A stretch of DNA of 64,000 bases from NCBI GenBank assembly GCA_035263845.1, contig DATFQY010000191.1, positions 62,001 through 126,000 on the forward strand, in the 5' to 3' direction. The stretch is from JAWOLE01 sp035263845 (GTDB taxonomy: Bacteria > Acidobacteriota > Thermoanaerobaculia > UBA5066 > Gp7-AA6). Position numbers and translations under genes: made by a program. Below, one piece after another: positions 60,794-64,000 of the stretch. The notes under the pieces are model-generated. The model saw only the letters and a list, made by a program, of their open reading frames with translations. It did no database searches and had not been told where the DNA came from. Every line of letters starts with the position of its first letter. Within the stretch, counting starts at the first letter, position 1.

Positions 60794-62016
60794 CGGCGAC
60801 GCTTTGGATCGCGCGCGACGAGGCGGGGATCGATCCCGAGACGAGGCTCCTGGGATTGACGCTTCTTCAGCGGGCGGTTGCTGTTGGGCAGCGTGCGGGG
60901 TTTGGCCGCGTCTTTGTCGAGAGCACCACCGGGCGGGAGGGGCAAGCCCCTCCCCTACGGCACGACGGGGGCTTGGAACGCGTCGTCGTTCTCTCGATGG
61001 GAGTCATTCCGGAGAAGAAGTGGTTGAGGGAGTTGCGGCAGATGCCGGTCGAGGAGGGCGTCGTCGAGGTGGATCCGGGATGCGCGGCGGTCGTCGAGAC
61101 GAAGAATCCCGGCGAGATCGAACGCGCACTCCTTTCGCGCGGGAAGGAAGCCGCGACGGAGACGCTGGCGAGGACGTCGGCGGGTGCGCCGGGACATCTC
61201 TCCAGCGAGGACCGGTTCGTGGTGAAGGCTCCCGCCGATCTGCCGCGGGCCGAGAAGTGGCTGCTCTCCGGGCTCATCAAGGACTCGGAAGGGTTCATGT
61301 CGCGGCACGTGGAGCGGCGGATCTCGCTCGCGATCTCCCGGCGGCTCGCTTCGACGAACGTGACGCCGAACCAGATGACGATCGTGAGCGTCGCGATCGG
61401 AATCCTGGGAGCGGCGCTCTTCCTCTCACCAAACCCGTGGGTACCGTTCGTGGGGTCGCTCCTCGTCCTCGCCCACTCGATCCTCGACGGCTGCGACGGG
61501 GAGCTGGCGCGGCTGAAGTTCCGGGAGTCGCGCTTCGGAGGCGTCCTCGATTTCTGGGGAGACAACGTCGTGCACTGCGCGCTCTTCGCGGCGATCTCGA
61601 TCGCCTGGGCGCGGGAGGCCGGACGGGCGTGGCCGCTTGCGTTCGGCGCGGCGGCCGTCCTGGGGACGATCCTCTCCGCCGGGTTCGTCTTTCGAAAGAC
61701 CATGATGGGCGCCAGGGAGGGGCCGCTCTTCCAGAGCGTGGTCCAGGCGCCGGACACCGCGTTCGCGAAGGTGGCCGACGCCCTGGCGCGGCGGGACTTC
61801 CTCTACCTCGCCGTCATTCTCTCGGCCTTCCGCTGGCAGCGGTATTTCCTCGCCCTGGCCGCCGCCGGATCGCTCGTCTATTTCGTCGTCCTCGTGGCGC
61901 TGTCTTCGGGTGGACGCCGCAAGGCTGCGCCGGGAGGGCCCGTTCGCGTCGATAATCTCGAGCGTAATCTATCGGGGGACCTTGCGGTCCCCCGAGCCCC
62001 CAAGGAGACCTCATGA
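60790..62016 (+). CDS. CDP-alcohol phosphatidyltransferase with a degenerate N-terminal domain
   Basis: The 408 residues hold a complete CDP-alcohol phosphatidyltransferase core: D233-x2-D236-G237-x2-A240-R241, then G250-x3-D254-x3-D258, followed by membrane helices. The preceding LSGLIKDSEGFMSRHVERRI and STNVTPNQMTI resemble the inositol-phosphate type (archaeal or bacterial IPCT-DIPPS fusions and PI synthases). Residues 1-150 look like a worn nucleotidyltransferase domain without its GxGxR loop. Residues 48-58 are encoded by a palindromic repeat. It probably transfers a phospho-alcohol from or onto a CDP-activated partner in the membrane. The next gene makes inositol phosphate. Confidence 0.85.
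   Translation: MTATLWIARDEAGIDPETRLLGLTLLQRAVAVGQRAGFGRVFVESTTGREGQAPPLRHDGGLERVVVLSMGVIPEKKWLRELRQMPVEEGVVEVDPGCAAVVETKNPGEIERALLSRGKEAATETLARTSAGAPGHLSSEDRFVVKAPADLPRAEKWLLSGLIKDSEGFMSRHVERRISLAISRRLASTNVTPNQMTIVSVAIGILGAALFLSPNPWVPFVGSLLVLAHSILDGCDGELARLKFRESRFGGVLDFWGDNVVHCALFAAISIAWAREAGRAWPLAFGAAAVLGTILSAGFVFRKTMMGAREGPLFQSVVQAPDTAFAKVADALARRDFLYLAVILSAFRWQRYFLALAAAGSLVYFVVLVALSSGGRRKAAPGGPVRVDNLERNLSGDLAVPRAPKETS
60933..60963. repeat. 31-bp palindromic repeat inside a coding region
   Basis: These 31 bases are the exact reverse complement of 44943-44973, the left end of the element in the hopanoid operon. The core GGGAGGGGCAAGCCCCTCCC is a near-perfect hairpin. It adds GREGQAPPLRH to the encoded protein without breaking the frame. 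Only one end of the full element is present. Confidence 0.85.
61972..61995. other. Perfect 10-bp hairpin before the inositol-phosphate synthase start
   Basis: TCGGGGGACC (61972-61981) pairs fully with GGTCCCCCGA (61986-61995) around a TTGC loop. It lies at the end of the phosphatidyltransferase gene, just ahead of the AAGGAG ribosome site (62001-62006) and the ATG at 62013. It could attenuate or protect the transcript, or be another dispersed palindrome. No T-run follows, so a classical terminator is unlikely. Confidence 0.55.
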
Positions 62017-63404
62017 GCGACCAGACCTCGTTCTACCCCGAGCTCGAAAAAGACATCGCCCCGCCGGAGGGCCGGCTGGGCGTACTGCTGCCCGGCCTCG
62101 GCGCGGTCTCGACGACGCTGATCGCGGGGGTCAAGCTGATCGAGAAGGGCCTCGCCCGCCCCTTCGGCTCCGTCACCCAGATGCAGAAGATGCGGCTGGG
62201 CAAGCGGACCAATCCGCGCTACGTTCGGATCAAGGAGCTCGTTCCGTTAGCCGAGCCCAATGACCTGGTCTTCGGCGCCTGGGACATCTTTCCCGACAAC
62301 GCCTGGGAGGCCGCGAAGAACGCGGGCGTGCTCCCGCTCGACCTGCTCGAGAATGTCCGCCCGGAGCTCGAGGCGATCGCGCCGTGGGCGGGAGTCTTCG
62401 ACCGCAACTACGTCCGCAACCTCGACGGCAAGCACGTCAAGACCGGCCCGACCAAGAGGCACCTCGCCGAAGCGCTGATGCGCGACATGGACGACTTCCG
62501 TTCCGCTCAGAAGCTCTCCCGCGCGGTCGCGGTCTGGTGCGCCTCGACCGAGAGCTTCCTCGAGGCCGGGCCGACCCACCAGACGATCGCGGCCTTCGAG
62601 AAGGGGCTCGAGAAGAACGCTCCCGAGATCCCTCCCTCCATGATCTACGCCTATGCCGCGATCAAGTCCGGGATCCCGTTCGCCAACGGCGCCCCGAACC
62701 TCTGCGTGGACATCCCCGCCCTCTCGGACCTCGCGAAGGAGTCCGGCGTGCCGATCGCGGGCAAGGACTTCAAGACAGGCCAGACGCTGATGAAGACGAT
62801 CATCGCGCCGGGACTGAAGGCGCGGATGCTGGGGCTGCAGGGGTGGTTCTCGACGAACATCCTCGGCAACCGCGACGGCGAGGTCCTGGACGACCCCGGC
62901 TCCTTCCGGACCAAGGAGCTCTCGAAGGTCTCGGTCCTCGACGCGATCCTCCAGCCGGAGATGTACCGGGAGCTCTACGGCGACTACTTCCACAAGATCC
63001 GCATCGAGTACTACCCGCCGAGGGGCGACGCCAAGGAAGGCTGGGACAACATCGACATCTTCGGGTGGCTGGGCCAGCCGATGCAGATCAAGGTCAACTT
63101 CCTCTGCCGCGACTCCATTCTCGCGGCGCCCGTCGTCCTCGACCTGACGCTTTTCCTGGACCTCGCCCGCCGAGCGGGGCTCGCGGGCATCCAGGAGTGG
63201 CTCTCCTTCTACTTCAAGTCGCCGATGTCGCGCCCGGACTTAAAGCCCGAGCACGACCTCTTCATCCAGCACCTGAAGCTCTCCAACACCCTGCGCATCC
63301 TGGTGGGCGAGGAAGTCCTCGACCACTCCGGCCTCGACTACTACGAGGGCGACGAGGAGGCGCAGGACGAGGTCCGGGCGCTGCGCCGATCCGGGAACGA
63401 ATGA
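62013..63404 (+). CDS. ino1: myo-Inositol-1-phosphate synthase
   Basis: This enzyme isomerises glucose 6-phosphate to 1L-myo-inositol 1-phosphate with bound NAD. The 463-residue protein has the N-terminal Rossmann loop VLLPGLGAVSTTLIAGV. It also has SGIPFANGAPNLCVDIPAL, GKDFKTGQTLMKTIIAP, LGLQGWFSTNILGNRDG and the catalytic stretch IFGWLGQPMQIKVNFLCRDS. It belongs to the bacterial long form with an unusually wordy middle. The start overlaps the transferase stop (ATGA). It would supply inositol phosphate to the preceding lipid-type enzymes. Confidence 0.92.
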   Translation: MSDQTSFYPELEKDIAPPEGRLGVLLPGLGAVSTTLIAGVKLIEKGLARPFGSVTQMQKMRLGKRTNPRYVRIKELVPLAEPNDLVFGAWDIFPDNAWEAAKNAGVLPLDLLENVRPELEAIAPWAGVFDRNYVRNLDGKHVKTGPTKRHLAEALMRDMDDFRSAQKLSRAVAVWCASTESFLEAGPTHQTIAAFEKGLEKNAPEIPPSMIYAYAAIKSGIPFANGAPNLCVDIPALSDLAKESGVPIAGKDFKTGQTLMKTIIAPGLKARMLGLQGWFSTNILGNRDGEVLDDPGSFRTKELSKVSVLDAILQPEMYRELYGDYFHKIRIEYYPPRGDAKEGWDNIDIFGWLGQPMQIKVNFLCRDSILAAPVVLDLTLFLDLARRAGLAGIQEWLSFYFKSPMSRPDLKPEHDLFIQHLKLSNTLRILVGEEVLDHSGLDYYEGDEEAQDEVRALRRSGNE

Positions 63405-64000
63405 GCGAGGAGCCGGAAGCGCGCATCCCCTGGCGCTGGGCGATCGGCACGGCGGTCGTCCTGGCCATCGCCCTGGCGGTCGTCGCCTTCCGCGGCCCCT
63501 CGGGGACGCCCGCGTCCACCGCCCGCGCCCATCGCAAGGACCTCGTGGTCCCGATCCTCGCCGAAGGGAGCCTCGAGCCCCCGGCGGGCGGAGAGCTGCG
63601 CGCGCCGGAGGCCGCGACGGTCGCCTCGATCCCCGCGAAGGAGGGCGAGCACGTCGCCCAGGGCGCCCCTCTCGTCGTACTGGAGAACCCCGAGCTCTCC
63701 CAATCCGCGCTCGCGGCTCGGGCCACGGCGGCCGAGCTGGCCGAGGAGAAGGTCCGCGCCTCGGGAGACCTCGAGCAGGCCAAGCGCGAGGCGGCGCACG
63801 CGAAGCAGGTCTTCGACGCCGACTCGCGCCTCATCAAGGAGTCGGCCATCCCCCGCGCCACGCTGGAGGCCGACGAGCTGGCCTGGCGCCAGGCCGCGGA
63901 GAAGCAGCGAACGGCCGAGGTCCGCTACGCGTCGCTCGGCGGCGAGGCCGGCGGATCGCGCCTGGAGCTGGCGCGGGAGTCGGCGGCACAGCTGGAGCGG
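63401..64000 (+). CDS. HlyD/MacA-type periplasmic adaptor (C-terminus outside the window)
   Basis: Two hundred codons are visible and the frame runs off the right edge. A short cytosolic start is followed by one membrane helix (about 13-30). A first half-lipoyl segment reads APEAATVASIPAKEGEHVAQ and LVVLENPELSQ. A long coiled-coil hairpin follows (about 100-200, with many Ala, Glu, Lys and Arg). This is the membrane-fusion-protein layout of MacA or RND exporters. Coupling to ino1 by ATGA suggests export of the locus product, perhaps with an ABC or RND pump further right. Confidence 0.88.
   Translation, partial: MSEEPEARIPWRWAIGTAVVLAIALAVVAFRGPSGTPASTARAHRKDLVVPILAEGSLEPPAGGELRAPEAATVASIPAKEGEHVAQGAPLVVLENPELSQSALAARATAAELAEEKVRASGDLEQAKREAAHAKQVFDADSRLIKESAIPRATLEADELAWRQAAEKQRTAEVRYASLGGEAGGSRLELARESAAQLER

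Noticed and set aside
1..64000. tRNA, rRNA or other structured RNA genes
   Set aside because: Reading both strands of the short gaps showed no tRNA-like T-loop motifs or rRNA segments. A covariance-model search would be needed to exclude small RNAs.

Overview
The window is very G+C-rich and almost wall-to-wall coding. Signal peptides, lipoproteins, outer-membrane barrel candidates and a TonB-type protein point to a diderm (Gram-negative) bacterium. A two-gene egtB-egtD pair, a hopanoid locus with an HpnP-type C-2 methylase, PIG-L deacetylases and abundant M28 peptidases together suggest an Acidobacteriota-like lineage. That placement is inference from gene content; no rRNA or tRNA was found to confirm it. 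No gap between genes exceeds about 165 bases.

Layout. Positions 1-7006 hold two secreted M28 zinc peptidases, the ergothioneine genes egtD and egtB (all minus strand) and a divergent M49-like zinc peptidase. Positions 7040-19001 hold a basic histone-like protein, a tiny metallothionein, an 8.7 kb cyclic-glucan-synthase-like gene and a string of small enzymes with overlapping start/stop codons. Positions 19042-27182 hold a PIG-L deacetylase, a CBS protein and an iron-type ABC importer with an anion-transporter gene lodged inside it. Positions 27219-36074 hold an ECF sigma factor with a small membrane protein and a TonB-domain protein, a PQQ-type dehydrogenase, an Lrp-EamA-DinB-DinB-cyclase operon and a polytopic membrane protein. 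Positions 36150-41767 hold metH and a divergent secreted phosphoesterase with a barrel-like protein.

Positions 41888-55042 form a hopanoid supercluster. Squalene-hopene cyclase, hpnH, hpnA, hpnG, a squalene synthase and a small unknown lie on the plus strand. The C-2 methylase hpnP, a barrel-like protein and a diiron ferritin-like protein lie on the minus strand. The isoprenoid precursor genes dxs and ispH are divergent from these, and an hpnL-like flippase follows. The region 51966-52031 between the two arms is AT-rich and carries three evenly spaced TTACC/GGTAA half-sites.

From 56117 to the right edge every gene overlaps the next by four bases. In order they are a HAD/nucleotidyltransferase fusion, an ATP-grasp ligase, a class III aminotransferase, a Gfo/Idh dehydrogenase, a CDP-alcohol phosphatidyltransferase, myo-inositol-phosphate synthase and an HlyD-type adaptor. 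This set could build an inositol- or aminocyclitol-type lipid headgroup, or further decorate hopanoids. It is the best candidate here for an undescribed pathway.

At least six kinds of short palindromic or word-repeat element sit between genes, and some intrude into coding sequence, where they supply start codons, a stop codon or an in-frame insertion.
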